A stretch of DNA of 64,000 nucleotides, from NCBI GenBank assembly GCA_963789885.1, contig CAWBNB010000047.1, forward strand, positions 86,555 through 150,554, read 5' to 3'. The DNA comes from DATEDA01 sp963789885 (GTDB lineage: Bacteria; Pseudomonadota; Gammaproteobacteria; Burkholderiales; SG8-39). Below are positions 52,407 through 62,657 of this stretch, in pieces; positions within the stretch are counted from its first letter, which is position 1; each line of letters starts with the position of its first letter. The notes below the pieces were generated by a model, which saw only the letters and a list, made by a program, of their open reading frames with translations, did no database searches and was not told the DNA's origin. Position numbers and translations under genes: made by a program.

Positions 52407-53246
52407 ATGCAGCCCGCCGAGCAGAAGCGCCGTGCGGAAGGCTTCCTCGCGCTGCACCGCGGACCGCGGATCCTGGTGCTCGGCAGCGTGTGGGACGTTG
52501 CCAGCGCGGTCGTGTTCGAGCGCGCCGGCTTCGCGGCGCTCGGGACCTCGAGTGCCGGGATCGCCTACGTGCACGGCCATCCCGACGACGAGGGCGTGCC
52601 GCGCGGGGCGATGATCGAAGCCGTGCGGGCGATCGCCGCCCGCGTGGGCATCCCGGTCAGCGCCGACATGCTGACCGGCTATGGCGATACGCCGGGAGCT
52701 GTCGCCGAGACCTGCCGCCTGGTGCTCGACGCCGGCGCCATCGGCGTCAATCTGGAGGATTCCGCGCCCGACGGGGCCAGGGCGCTCGCGGAGCGCACGC
52801 TCCAGTGCGAGAAGGTTCGCGCGGTGCGTGCGATGGCCGACGAGTACGGCGTGCCGCTGGTCGTCAATGCGCGTACCGACAGCTACTGGCTGAAGCTCGG
52901 CGACGAGCCGAGCCGGCTGCGCGCCTCGATCGAGCGCGCCAATGCGTACCGCGAGGCCGGCGCCGACTGCCTGTTCGTGCCCGGGGCGCTCGACGCGGCG
53001 ACGATCCGCACGCTCGTGCGCGAGATCGCGGGCCCGGTGAACGTCCTCGCGATGCCGGGCTGTCCCCCCGTCGCCGAGCTCGAGCAGCTCGGCGTGCGCC
53101 GCGTCTCGGAAGGGTCCGGCCCCGCGCGCGCGGCGCTGAAGACGGCGCAATCGATCGCGCACGAGCTGCTCGAGCGCGGCACGTACTCGGCCTACCACGA
53201 CTCGGCGGTGTCCTACTCCGACGCGAACAAGCTGTTCGAGGGGTGA
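52407..53246 (+). CDS. Isocitrate lyase / phosphoenolpyruvate mutase family protein
   Basis: ICL/PEPM superfamily lyase of 279 aa, ATG 4 bp after the PhyH stop. Motifs: LVLGSVWDVASAVVFERAGF, SADMLTGYGDTPGAVAE, GVNLEDSAPDG and VVNARTDSYWL (Mg2+ ligands and active-site acids of the family). It lacks the ICL KKCGH signature, so an oxaloacetate-hydrolase, methylisocitrate-lyase-like or PEP-mutase-like activity is more likely. It ends the TRAP-linked operon. Confidence 0.88.
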   Translation: MQPAEQKRRAEGFLALHRGPRILVLGSVWDVASAVVFERAGFAALGTSSAGIAYVHGHPDDEGVPRGAMIEAVRAIAARVGIPVSADMLTGYGDTPGAVAETCRLVLDAGAIGVNLEDSAPDGARALAERTLQCEKVRAVRAMADEYGVPLVVNARTDSYWLKLGDEPSRLRASIERANAYREAGADCLFVPGALDAATIRTLVREIAGPVNVLAMPGCPPVAELEQLGVRRVSEGSGPARAALKTAQSIAHELLERGTYSAYHDSAVSYSDANKLFEG

Positions 53247-53294
53247 GGCCGGACCGCATCATGGCGTGAACCGGGCGGCTCCGGCCGCCGGCCG

Positions 53295-55982
53295 CTAGTC
53301 CACCGCGAAGACCTCCCGCCACAGCGCCCGCGTCACCTCGATGTGGGGCGCGATCCGCGCCGGGTCGATGCGCGCGAACGCGGCGCCGTTCAGCCGCAGC
53401 GCGTGCTGCAGCCGCCGGTATTCCCGATAGGCGTCTGCCACACGGTGCGCGAGCTCGGCCGGGACGAGCTCGAGCGCGCCCGCCATGTGCAGCAGCGCGA
53501 TGTTGCCCAGATTGCCGGTGAGCTCGTAATGCGTGCGCGCGCGCGCGAGCACCAGGAACTGGACGATGAACTCGATGTCCACCATCCCGCCGCGGTCGTG
53601 CTTGATGTCGAAGAGCCCCGAGCGGTTGGGATGGGCGTCGAGCATTCGCTTGCGCATCGCGAGCACGTCGGCCGCCAGCTTCGCGGCATCGCGCTCGGCC
53701 TGGAGCACGTCGCGCCGGAACGCCTCGAACACCGCGCCGATCGCGGCGTCGCCGGCGCAGAACCGGGCGCGCGTGAGCGCCTGGTGCTCCCAGGTCCAGG
53801 CCGACTCGAGCTGATACCGGCGGAACGCCGACACCGACGACACGAGCAGTCCCGAGCCACCGCTCGGCCGCAGCGCGAGGTCGGTCTCGAACAGCACGCC
53901 CGCGCTGGTCCGGCTCGACAGCCACGAGTTCATCCGCTGGCCGAGCCGGCCGTAGTTCTCGGCCGCCGCCTCGTGCGGATCGTCGTACAGGAACACGATG
54001 TCGAGGTCGGAGGCGTACCCGAGCTCCTTGCCGCCGAGCTTGCCATAGCCGATCACCGCGAAGCGCGGCGCCTCCACGTGCCGCGCGCGCACGAGCCGCC
54101 AGCACGCTTCGATGGTGACCTGCAGCACGAGATCCGCCGCAAGCGAAAGGTGATCGCCTAGCCGCTCGACGCTCAACAGGCCGGCGAGGTCCTGGGTGAG
54201 CAGCCGGAACACGAGCGCGTGGTGGACCTCGCGCATCACGTCCATCTGTCGCTCGAGGTCGCCGTCGTGCGCAGCCATGTCGCGGCGGAGCTGAGCGGTG
54301 AACGCGCTCCAGTCCGGCGGCGCCGCCAGCACGCGCGGGTCGAGGAGCTCGTCGAGCAGGATCGGGTGACGGGTCAGGTATTCGGCCGCCCAGCTCGAGC
54401 TGCCGAGGATCTCGGCGACCTTCGCGAGCGCCTCCGGGCTCTCGACCAGCAAGGCGAGATAGGCGGCGCGCCGGCTGACCGCTTCGACGAAGTCGAGGCA
54501 CCGGCCGAGCGCGACGTCCGGCGACGCGCGTCCTTCGGGCACGGCCGCCCGTGCGCAGGCTTCGATGAGGCGCGGCACGAGCTGGTCCACGCGTTCGCGG
54601 CTCGCGGCGGGGAGCTGCAGGTAGCGGTTGCCCGCGCGGAACGTCCGGAGGCGCGCGAGCGTCTCGCCGGCCGCGGCATAACCCTTGGCCGCGAGATCGC
54701 GCGCCGCGGCTTCGTCGTCGAGCGTCCCAAGCCACAGCGGCGCGGCGGGATTCGGCTCGCCCGCCGCCGCGAACACGTTCTCGAAGTGGCGGGTGACCGT
54801 CGCGCGCTCCGCGGCGAGCGCGGTGGCGAACGCCGCCCAGTCGGCGTACCCCATGCCCCGGGCGATCACGCTCCGGTCGTCCTCGGACACCGGCAGCCGG
54901 TGAGTCTGCTGGTCTTCGAGGTACTGCAAGCGGTGCTCGAGCCGTCGCAGGAACACGTACGCCGCCGCGAGCTCGTCCACGGCGTCCTGCGCCAGCAGGC
55001 GCTTCGCCGCGAGCGTACCGAGGACGTCGAGCGTCGCCCGCGCCCGGAGGTCCGGATCGCGGCCGCCGCGGATGAGCTGGAACGACTGGGCAATGAACTC
55101 GATCTCCCGGATGCCGCCCGGGCCGAGCTTCACGTCGTCGGCCACGTCGCGGCGTGCAACCTCGGCGCGGATCTGCGCGTGCAGCTGGCGCACCGCGTCG
55201 ATGCTGCCGTAGTCGAGGTATTTCCGGTACACGAACGGCCGCACGATGCGCTCGAGCGCGTCGGCAATCTGTGGATCGCCGCCGGCGACCACGCGGGACT
55301 TGATCCACGCGTAGCGTTCCCACTCCCGGCCGTGCGCGACGAAGTACTGCTCGAGCGCGTCGAAGCTCGTCGCGAGCGGACCCGAGTCGCCCCACGGACG
55401 CAGGCGCATGTCGACCCGGAACACCTGGCCGTCGGGCGTCACGTCGGCGAGCGTGCGGATGATCCGCTGTCCGAGCCGCGCGAAGAACTCGTGGTTCGAG
55501 AGCGCGCGCGGCCCCGCGGTGTCGCCTTCCTCGGGATAGACGAGCACGAGGTCGATGTCGGAGGAGACGTTGAGCTCGCGTCCGCCGAGCTTGCCCATTC
55601 CGACGATCAGGAGCTCGCTCCCGCCGGCGGGCGACCCGTGCTCCGCCTCGAGGCGCGCGCGATGATGGCGCTCCGCCGCTTCGAGCGCGACCTCGGCGAA
55701 GTCGCTCATCGTGCCGACGACCTCCGCGAGCGGAGCGACCCCGGCGAGATCGCGCGCGGCGACGCGCAGGAGCACGCGCGCGCGCAGCTCGCGCAGCGCG
55801 GCCGCGAGCGCAGCGTCCGCCGCGAGGTCGTGCCCGGCCAGGAACTCGCGCATCGCCGCGGCGGTCCAGCCGGTCCGCATCGCCTGCTCGAGCTCGTCGG
55901 CGAGCGCCGGGCGCGCCGCGAGCAGGCGCGCCGCGTAGCGCGAGTAGGCGAGAACCGGCTGCCGGTCGCCGGAGCCCGACAT
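53295..55982 (-). CDS. glnE: Bifunctional glutamine synthetase adenylyltransferase / adenylyl-removing enzyme
   Basis: Controls glutamine synthetase by reversible adenylylation in response to PII. Two nucleotidyltransferase domains are visible: SELLIVGMGKLGGRELNVSS (N-terminal, residues about 122-141) and VIGYGKLGGKELGYASD (C-terminal, about residue 640). ATG 55982 with CAGGAGC upstream gives 895 aa, close to the 946 of E. coli; a longer reading to 56339 is not supported. Other blocks include PGGIREIEFIAQSFQLIRGG and HDRGGMVDIEFIVQFLVL. Nitrogen metabolism links it to the urt operon in function, not in location. Confidence 0.95.
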   Translation of the reverse strand: MSGSGDRQPVLAYSRYAARLLAARPALADELEQAMRTGWTAAAMREFLAGHDLAADAALAAALRELRARVLLRVAARDLAGVAPLAEVVGTMSDFAEVALEAAERHHRARLEAEHGSPAGGSELLIVGMGKLGGRELNVSSDIDLVLVYPEEGDTAGPRALSNHEFFARLGQRIIRTLADVTPDGQVFRVDMRLRPWGDSGPLATSFDALEQYFVAHGREWERYAWIKSRVVAGGDPQIADALERIVRPFVYRKYLDYGSIDAVRQLHAQIRAEVARRDVADDVKLGPGGIREIEFIAQSFQLIRGGRDPDLRARATLDVLGTLAAKRLLAQDAVDELAAAYVFLRRLEHRLQYLEDQQTHRLPVSEDDRSVIARGMGYADWAAFATALAAERATVTRHFENVFAAAGEPNPAAPLWLGTLDDEAAARDLAAKGYAAAGETLARLRTFRAGNRYLQLPAASRERVDQLVPRLIEACARAAVPEGRASPDVALGRCLDFVEAVSRRAAYLALLVESPEALAKVAEILGSSSWAAEYLTRHPILLDELLDPRVLAAPPDWSAFTAQLRRDMAAHDGDLERQMDVMREVHHALVFRLLTQDLAGLLSVERLGDHLSLAADLVLQVTIEACWRLVRARHVEAPRFAVIGYGKLGGKELGYASDLDIVFLYDDPHEAAAENYGRLGQRMNSWLSSRTSAGVLFETDLALRPSGGSGLLVSSVSAFRRYQLESAWTWEHQALTRARFCAGDAAIGAVFEAFRRDVLQAERDAAKLAADVLAMRKRMLDAHPNRSGLFDIKHDRGGMVDIEFIVQFLVLARARTHYELTGNLGNIALLHMAGALELVPAELAHRVADAYREYRRLQHALRLNGAAFARIDPARIAPHIEVTRALWREVFAVD

Positions 55983-56230
55983 AAGCTCCTGACTCCTCAA
56001 GGCAAAGTGCGGCGTCGGGGAAGGGTGAAGTACAATCCGTGTCGTCGGTGCGTGCGCTGTGCGCGTTGAGGTCTGGAAATGCCGATCGCGGCGCCGCCAG
56101 TGCGATCCGTCTATTGTATCGGGCGTATCGGGCGCACCTTTCCGGCCCGGTGAGCGCGCGCAACCAGGCGCCCGACCCGAGTGAATTGACCGGATAGCCA
56201 CGGACCGCCGCCGAGCCGACCGCCGCCCAG

Positions 56231-59200
56231 ATGAGCCTCCTCCACGACGCTGCCGACGAGGCCATCGAGGCGCAACTCCCACCGGCCGAGCGGCGCTGGC
56301 TGAGGTGGCTCCGCCGCACCGGTTGGGCGCTCGTCGCACTCTACTTCGTTCTCGCGACCGGGATGCTCGCGCTCCGCTTCTGGGTGCTGCCGGCGGTCGC
56401 CGACTACAAGCCGGAGATCGAGGCCGCGATTTCGCGCGCGCTCGGGCAGCGGGTCGAGGTCGGCGGGATCACCGCGGAGTGGTTCGGTTTCCATCCGCGG
56501 CTCGAGCTCTCGGGGGTGAAGATCTTCGACGCGCGCGGCACCGAGGGCCTCGCGCTCCAGTACGTCGGCGTCACGGTGGCCTGGTGGTCGATCCTTGCCG
56601 GCGAGCTGCGCTTCGACTCGGTGGTGCTCGAGCGGCCGGAACTCGTCATACGGCGCGACGCACAGGGCACGCTCTTCGTCGCCGGGATCGAGATGAAGCC
56701 CGACGAGCCCTCCGACGGCGTCGGCCTCACCGACTGGCCGCTGAAGCAGAGCGAGATCGTCGTCCGCGACGCGACCGTCGAGTGGCAGGACGATTACCGC
56801 CGCGCGGTGCCGCTGAAGCTCGAGAGCGTCGACTTCCTCCTGCAGAACGACGGACGGCACCATCGCTTCGCGCTGCGGGCGCAGCCGCCGCGCGAGCTCG
56901 GTTCGGCGCTCGAGCTCCGCGGCGACCTCGTCGGCCGCAACCTCGCCGAGGTCGAGACCTGGAACGGGAAGCTCTACGCCGCTTTCGACCAGGTGGACCT
57001 CGCGGTGTGGCAGGCCTGGGTCGACTACCCGTTCGAGGTGCGGAGCGGCCGCGGCGCGCTGCGGCTCTGGCTCGGGTTCGCCGACCGGACGCTCACCGAG
57101 CTCACCGCGAGCGTCGGGCTCGACGATGTCGCCGGGCGCTTCGCGCGCGACCTGCCGCTGCTCGACATGCGCTCGGTGCGCGGCCAGTTCGGCATGAAGA
57201 AGGTGGTGGGTTTCGAGCTGATCGATCTCGACGGGCAGCCCGACGTCGTCTACGAGGCGTTCGCGCGACAGCTCGCCCTCGTGGCGAGGGACGGCGTTGC
57301 ATTCGCGCCGGGGGATTTCAGCGCGAAGTGGTGGCCGGCGCAGGGGAAGCAGCCGGCGCGCGGCGAGCTCATCGCCCGCGCGATCGAGCTCGGGCCGCTC
57401 GCGCACGTCGGCGAATACGTGCCGCTCCCCGGGGATGCGCGCAAGGCGCTCGTCGCGATCGCCCCGAAGGGCCGACTCACCGACGTCGCCTTCGGCTGGC
57501 GCGGCGACATCGAGCGGCCCGAGACCTACAGCGCCCGCGGCAGGTTCGCCGACCTCAGCGTGAAACCCTATGAGCGCGTCCCCGGCTTCGACCGGCTCGG
57601 CGGGACGTTCGACGTCACCGACCAGGGCGGCACGGTCGTTCTCCAGGCCGCCGGCGCGACCGTCGAGTCGGCGAGCCTGTTCCCCGAGACCACGATCGCG
57701 CTCGACACATTCACCGCGCGTGTGAGCTGGAGTTTCCCGCAGGGACAGCTCGCGGCGAAGATCGACGAGCTCTCGTTCGCGAACCCCGATCTCGCAGGGA
57801 CCGTTTCCGGCAGCCTTCGCCGCAGCGGCAAGGGGGGGCACAGCGTCGACTTCGCCGGTCGGCTCGCGCGTGCCGACGCCAAGCACATCTACAGGTACGT
57901 GCCGCCGGTGGACGACGAAGTGACGGAGTGGATCAAGACACGGATCCAGTCGGGGACCCTCGGTGAGACGCGCTTCCGTCTGCGCGGCGACCTCGAGGAT
58001 TTTCCGTTCCGCGACGGCGCGAGCGGCGAATTCAGGATCACCGGACGGGTGACCGAAGGAACCCTCGAGTACGCGCCCGGGTGGCCAAAACTCACCGGCG
58101 TCACCGCCGATCTCGCCTTCGACGGTCCGAAGCTCAGGATCACGAGCTCGCGCGCGGCCGTGCTCGGCGCGCAGATCACCAAGGCGGTGGTCACGCTGCC
58201 CGACCTCTACAACCACCGCACGGAGGTGATCACCGACGGCGAGGCGAGCGGGCCGCTCGGCGAGTTCCTGAAGTTCATCGCGCAGAGCCCGGTGAACGGC
58301 ATGCTCGACCGGTTCACCGACGCGTGGACCGGCGACGGCCGCGTGGCCCTCAAGCTGCGCTTCCAGTTCCCGATCAAGTTTCCCGAGCAGGCGAAGATCG
58401 CCGGCAGCCTCCAGTTCGCCAACAATTCGATCGGGCTCGGCCCCGGCGAGCCCACGCTCGCCCAGGTGAACGGCGGGGTCGAGTTCACCGATGCGGGCGT
58501 CTCCGCGCGCGGCATCACGGCGCAGACGCTCGGCGGGAACATCAACCTGCAGCTTTCGACGCGCGACTCGATCACGACCAGCGTGATCCAGGGCACGGTC
58601 GACAGCCGCGAGCTCGCCCGCGCCTTCGAGGTGCCGATCGCCGACCGCCTGCGAGGCGCGATGGCGTTCAAGTACACCGGCACCTCCGGGCGCGCGCGGA
58701 CCGGAACGAACGTGTTCGAGTCGACGCTCGCCGGCGTCGCGATCGACTTCCCGGCGCCGTTCGCGAAGACCGCGGCGGAGAGCTGGGCGTTCCGGCTGGA
58801 GCGAACGGTGACCGCCGCGCAGCCGCGCCGCGAGACCATCGCCCTGGCGGTCGGCAGCATCCTGAACGCGCAGGCGTACGTGCGCTACGAGGGCGGCAAG
58901 ATGATCGTCGAGCGCGCCGGCGTCGGCGTCGGCGACGTCGGCGTTCCCGACCCGGAGCGTCCCGGGGTGTTCATCGCCGGGAACCTGAAGACGCTCGATT
59001 TCGACCGCCTACTCGCAGCGGCGACCGACGCGGGCGAGAAGACCGGTGCCGCGGAGTTCAACGTGACCGCGCTCAGCCTGCGCGCGGAGTCGCTCGTCGC
59101 CGTCGGCCGGGAGTTCCACGACGTGTCGGTGCGCGCGCAGTTCGACGGGCGCCGCACCTGGCGCGCCGACGTTACGGCGCGCGAGCTCGCGGGCGAGATC

Positions 59201-60181
59201 GCCTGGCGGTCGGAGGGGCAGGGTCTCGTCCGCGCGCGGCTGAAGTACCTGATCCAGCCCGAGCGTGCGCCGGGCGGCGCGTCGAACGACGAGATCGCGA
59301 CCGAGCTGCCGGCGCTCGCGATCACCGCCGACAGCTATACGTTCAGCGGCAACGAGCTCGGGCGGCTCGAGGTGCGCGCCGTGAACGAGGCGAAGGCCTG
59401 GCGGCTCGAGAAGCTCGAGCTCGCGTCGGCCGAGGGCACGCTTTCCGCGAGCGGCCTGTGGGATCCGTCGGGGGGCGCTGGCCGCACCCGGCTCGACGTG
59501 AAGGCCGACGTCAAGGACGTCGGCAAGTATCTCGAGCGGTTCGGTCATCCCGAGACCGTCGCCAAGGGGACGGCGACCCTGGACGGCACGGTGGAGTGGG
59601 CGGGCCCGGTCTACCGCATCGACTACGGCACGCTCACCGGGAACCTGGACGTCAAGGCGGAGAAGGGACAGTTCGTGAAGGTGAAGCCGGGCGTCGGCAG
59701 GCTCCTCGGGGTGCTCTCGCTGCAGTCGCTGCCCCGGCGGATGACGCTCGACTTCCGCGACGTCTTCAGCGAGGGCTTCGCGTTCGACTCGATCAACGGC
59801 TCGGCAAAGATCGCCCAGGGCGTCGCGACGACCGACAACCTGGCGATGGTCGGCCCGGCGGCGAGCGTGGCGATCGCCGGCAAGGCCGACCTCGCGAAAG
59901 AGACGCAGGACCTCACCGTGCGCGTGGTGCCGGTGCTGGGCGACAGCGTCGCGATCGCGGCGGGCGTGGCGTTGCTCAACCCGCTCGTCGGCGCGGGCGC
60001 GCTGATCGCGCAGCGTCTGTTCAAGGACCCGCTCGGACAGATGTTCGCGTACGAGTACCAGGTCACCGGCAGCTGGGAGGACCCGAAGGTGCTCCGCGTG
60101 CGCGCGCCGGAGGTTGCGATCCCCGGGGCGGGCGCCGCCGCTTCGGCGGCGCCCGAGAGCACCGAGAAGCCGCCGCAGTAG
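56231..60181 (+). CDS. yhdP: YhdP family AsmA-like membrane protein
   Basis: Large envelope protein of 1316 aa; E. coli YhdP belongs to the AsmA-like family that moves phospholipids to the outer membrane. It has one N-terminal membrane anchor (about residues 30-55, TGWALVALYFVLATGMLAL), then the YhdP pattern: QRVEVGGITAEWFGFHPRLE, a long beta-rich body, and a C-terminal GRLLGVLSLQSLPRRMTLDF plus VRVVPVLGDSVAIAAGVALL. Length and the tldD neighbour fit. Divergent from glnE with 248 bp between. Confidence 0.93.
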   Translation: MSLLHDAADEAIEAQLPPAERRWLRWLRRTGWALVALYFVLATGMLALRFWVLPAVADYKPEIEAAISRALGQRVEVGGITAEWFGFHPRLELSGVKIFDARGTEGLALQYVGVTVAWWSILAGELRFDSVVLERPELVIRRDAQGTLFVAGIEMKPDEPSDGVGLTDWPLKQSEIVVRDATVEWQDDYRRAVPLKLESVDFLLQNDGRHHRFALRAQPPRELGSALELRGDLVGRNLAEVETWNGKLYAAFDQVDLAVWQAWVDYPFEVRSGRGALRLWLGFADRTLTELTASVGLDDVAGRFARDLPLLDMRSVRGQFGMKKVVGFELIDLDGQPDVVYEAFARQLALVARDGVAFAPGDFSAKWWPAQGKQPARGELIARAIELGPLAHVGEYVPLPGDARKALVAIAPKGRLTDVAFGWRGDIERPETYSARGRFADLSVKPYERVPGFDRLGGTFDVTDQGGTVVLQAAGATVESASLFPETTIALDTFTARVSWSFPQGQLAAKIDELSFANPDLAGTVSGSLRRSGKGGHSVDFAGRLARADAKHIYRYVPPVDDEVTEWIKTRIQSGTLGETRFRLRGDLEDFPFRDGASGEFRITGRVTEGTLEYAPGWPKLTGVTADLAFDGPKLRITSSRAAVLGAQITKAVVTLPDLYNHRTEVITDGEASGPLGEFLKFIAQSPVNGMLDRFTDAWTGDGRVALKLRFQFPIKFPEQAKIAGSLQFANNSIGLGPGEPTLAQVNGGVEFTDAGVSARGITAQTLGGNINLQLSTRDSITTSVIQGTVDSRELARAFEVPIADRLRGAMAFKYTGTSGRARTGTNVFESTLAGVAIDFPAPFAKTAAESWAFRLERTVTAAQPRRETIALAVGSILNAQAYVRYEGGKMIVERAGVGVGDVGVPDPERPGVFIAGNLKTLDFDRLLAAATDAGEKTGAAEFNVTALSLRAESLVAVGREFHDVSVRAQFDGRRTWRADVTARELAGEIAWRSEGQGLVRARLKYLIQPERAPGGASNDEIATELPALAITADSYTFSGNELGRLEVRAVNEAKAWRLEKLELASAEGTLSASGLWDPSGGAGRTRLDVKADVKDVGKYLERFGHPETVAKGTATLDGTVEWAGPVYRIDYGTLTGNLDVKAEKGQFVKVKPGVGRLLGVLSLQSLPRRMTLDFRDVFSEGFAFDSINGSAKIAQGVATTDNLAMVGPAASVAIAGKADLAKETQDLTVRVVPVLGDSVAIAAGVALLNPLVGAGALIAQRLFKDPLGQMFAYEYQVTGSWEDPKVLRVRAPEVAIPGAGAAASAAPESTEKPPQ

Positions 60182-60213
60182 GGGCCGCGGTGGAGACCGT
60201 CGCTGTGGAGAGC

Positions 60214-61020
60214 ATGAAGGAATCGTTCAAGGTCGCCGCGGTCCAGATGGTGTCCGTGCCGTCGGTCGCGGCGAACCTGGACGCAGCCGGCACGCTCGTC
60301 GCCGAGGCCGCGGCGAAGGGCGCGCGGCTCGCAGTCCTCCCCGAGTGGTTTTGCCTGATGGGGCTCACCGACCGCGACAAGCTCGCGGTCCGGGAGCACG
60401 ACGGTGACGGCCCGATCCAGTCGTTCCTCGCGGGCGTGGCGGCGAAGCACGGCGTGTGGGTGATCGCCGGCACCGTTCCGCTCTTCGCGGGCGATCCGGA
60501 GAAGGTGCGGAACAGCTCGCTCGTCTACGATGCCGCCGGGCGCCGCGTGGCCCGCTACGACAAGATTCACCTCTTCGATTTCACCGGCGAAGGCGAGAAG
60601 TACCGGGAGTCGAACACGATCGAAGCGGGCGCAGCGCCGGTCGCGGTCGACTCGCCGTTCGGCCGGATCGCGCTCTCGATCTGCTACGACGTGCGGTTCC
60701 CGGAGCTGTACCGGAGGCTCGCGCCGATGGATCTGATCACCGTCCCCTCGGCCTTCACCGCCACGACCGGGGCGGCGCACTGGGAGGTCCTGCTCCGCGC
60801 ACGGGCGGTCGAGAACCTCGCCTGGGTGATCGCGCCCGCGCAGGGCGGCGTGCACCCGAACGGCCGCACCACCCACGGCCACTCGATGATCGTGGATCCC
60901 TGGGGCAGGGTGGCGGCGAGCCTCGCCCGTGGCCCGGGGGTTGTGGTCGCCGACGTCGACCCCAACGTTACGGACAAGGTGCGCTCGAGCCTGCCCGCCC
61001 TCGGGCATCGCGTACTATAG
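60214..61020 (+). CDS. Carbon-nitrogen hydrolase (nitrilase family, Nit1/omega-amidase-like)
   Basis: 268-residue amidase with the Glu44-Lys117-Cys157 triad: LAVLPEWFCLMG, RYDKIHLFDF and LSICYDVRFPELYR. In the Nit1/NitA clade these enzymes hydrolyse deaminated glutathione and similar damaged metabolites. The ATG at 60214 was chosen; GTG at 60205 or 60190 is possible. It stands between yhdP and tldD, the arrangement common in beta- and gammaproteobacteria. Confidence 0.92.
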   Translation: MKESFKVAAVQMVSVPSVAANLDAAGTLVAEAAAKGARLAVLPEWFCLMGLTDRDKLAVREHDGDGPIQSFLAGVAAKHGVWVIAGTVPLFAGDPEKVRNSSLVYDAAGRRVARYDKIHLFDFTGEGEKYRESNTIEAGAAPVAVDSPFGRIALSICYDVRFPELYRRLAPMDLITVPSAFTATTGAAHWEVLLRARAVENLAWVIAPAQGGVHPNGRTTHGHSMIVDPWGRVAASLARGPGVVVADVDPNVTDKVRSSLPALGHRVL

Positions 61021-61032
61021 GAAGGCGACCCT

Positions 61033-62478
61033 ATGCAGACCCAGGACCAGCTCTTCAAGACCGCCAGCCAGACGCTCCTCGCGCCCTACGCGCTCGAAGC
61101 GCCGCAGCTCGAGCAGGTGTTCGGCGCGATCATGACCCACGAGGTCGACTACGCCGACCTCTACTTTCAGTACCTGCGGTCCGAGGCCTGGAGCCTGGAG
61201 GAGGGGATCGTCAAGTCGGGCAGCTTCAACATCGACCAGGGCGTGGGCGTGCGTGCGATCGCCGGCGAGAAAACCGCGTTCGCGTACTCCGACGAGATCA
61301 GCCTCGCGGCGCTCAAGGACGCCGCCGGGGCGACGCGCGCGATCGCGCGGCTCGGCGGCCCGAACAACCTGCCGGTCGCGCGCCCCGGCGAGCGCCGGAA
61401 GCTCTATCCGGCGCTCGACCCGCTCGGCTCGCTGGTCGACACCGACAAGGTGCGGCTCCTCGAGCGGCTCGAGCGGATCTGTCGCGGCCGCGATTCGCGC
61501 ATCGTGCAGGTGATGGCGACGCTCGCGAGCGTCTACGAGGTCATGCTGGTCGCGCGCGCCGACGGCGTGATGGCGGCGGACGTCCGGCCGCTGGTGCGGC
61601 TCTCGCTTCAGGTGATCGCCGAGCAGGGCGGCCGCCGGGAGCAGGGGTCGAGCGGCGGCGGCGGGCGGTTCGACTATGCCTACTTCACCGACGCGGTGCT
61701 CGAAGACTATGCGGCGAAAGCGGTGGATCAGGCGCTCGTCAATCTCGATTCGCGGCCGACGCCCGCCGGAACGATGACGGTCGTGCTCGGCCCCGGCTGG
61801 CCGGGCGTGCTCCTGCACGAGGCGATCGGGCACGGGCTCGAGGGCGACTTCAACCGCAAGGGGTCGTCGGCCTTCACCGGTCGCATCGGCGAACGGGTCG
61901 CCGCGCCGGGTGTCACCGTAGTCGACGACGGGACGCTGCCGTCCCGCCGCGGCTCGCTCAACGTCGACGACGAGGGCAATCCGACCCAGTGCACGACGCT
62001 GATCGAGAACGGCGTGCTCCGCGGCTACATCCAGGACAGCCTGAACGCCCGGTTGATGAAAATGCCGCTCACCGGCAACGGCCGCCGCGAAAGCTACCAG
62101 CACGTCGTGATGCCGCGGATGACCAACACCTACATGCTCGCCGGCGGCCACGACCCGCGGGAGATCCTCGCCTCGGTCAAGCGCGGGATCTACGCGGTCA
62201 ACTTCGGCGGCGGGCAGGTCGACATCACCAACGGCAAGTTCGTGTTCTCGATGTCCGAGGCCTACATGATCGAGAACGGCAAGGTCACCTATCCGCTGAA
62301 GGGCGCGACCCTGATCGGCAACGGTCCCGACGCGCTCACCCGGGTGTCGATGATCGGCAACGACCTCCAGCTCGACACCGGCGTTGGCACCTGCGGCAAG
62401 GACGGCCAGTCGGTGCCGGTCGGGGTCGGCCAGCCGACCCTCCGGATCGACGGGCTGACGGTGGGCGGGACGGCCTAG
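61033..62478 (+). CDS. tldD: Metalloprotease TldD
   Basis: Zinc protease that works with PmbA (TldE) in processing peptides such as microcins and in the control of antitoxins. The 481-residue protein has the HEAIGH motif (His262, His267) in VLLHEAIGHGLEGDFNRKGSS, the typical N-terminal DYADLYFQYLRSEAWSLEEG and a C-terminal TRVSMIGNDLQLDTGVGTCG. pmbA is not in the window. An intrinsic terminator follows. Confidence 0.96.
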   Translation: MQTQDQLFKTASQTLLAPYALEAPQLEQVFGAIMTHEVDYADLYFQYLRSEAWSLEEGIVKSGSFNIDQGVGVRAIAGEKTAFAYSDEISLAALKDAAGATRAIARLGGPNNLPVARPGERRKLYPALDPLGSLVDTDKVRLLERLERICRGRDSRIVQVMATLASVYEVMLVARADGVMAADVRPLVRLSLQVIAEQGGRREQGSSGGGGRFDYAYFTDAVLEDYAAKAVDQALVNLDSRPTPAGTMTVVLGPGWPGVLLHEAIGHGLEGDFNRKGSSAFTGRIGERVAAPGVTVVDDGTLPSRRGSLNVDDEGNPTQCTTLIENGVLRGYIQDSLNARLMKMPLTGNGRRESYQHVVMPRMTNTYMLAGGHDPREILASVKRGIYAVNFGGGQVDITNGKFVFSMSEAYMIENGKVTYPLKGATLIGNGPDALTRVSMIGNDLQLDTGVGTCGKDGQSVPVGVGQPTLRIDGLTVGGTA

Positions 62479-62505
62479 CCGCGAGCCCGGCGGGGTCACG
62501 ACGCG

Positions 62506-62537
62506 AAGGGCCGGCCGGAAGGCCGGCCCTTTTCTTT
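62506..62537 (+). terminator. Intrinsic terminator after tldD
   Basis: AAGGGCCGGCC (62506-62516) pairs perfectly with GGCCGGCCCTT (62521-62531) around GGAA, followed by TTCTTT. It closes the yhdP-nit-tldD operon. Confidence 0.85.
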
Positions 62538-62657
62538 GGGCACCTGCCACGGCGTCTGCCCGGCGGCTCCGCCCCGATCCTTTGCCGGCGCCGGGCTGCG
62601 GGCGTATAGTTTGGGGACCAAACAATTGGGGCCTCCCGCGGTCCCGTCGGAGCGAGC

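Noticed and set aside
52864..56319. 1151-codon minus-strand frame overlapping glnE
   Set aside because: Low-complexity Arg-rich shadow; the glnE frame carries the real motifs.
55983..56339. N-terminal extension of GlnE by ~119 residues
   Set aside because: The extension is Arg-rich without homology and runs into yhdP. ATG 55982 has a good ribosome site and gives normal length.
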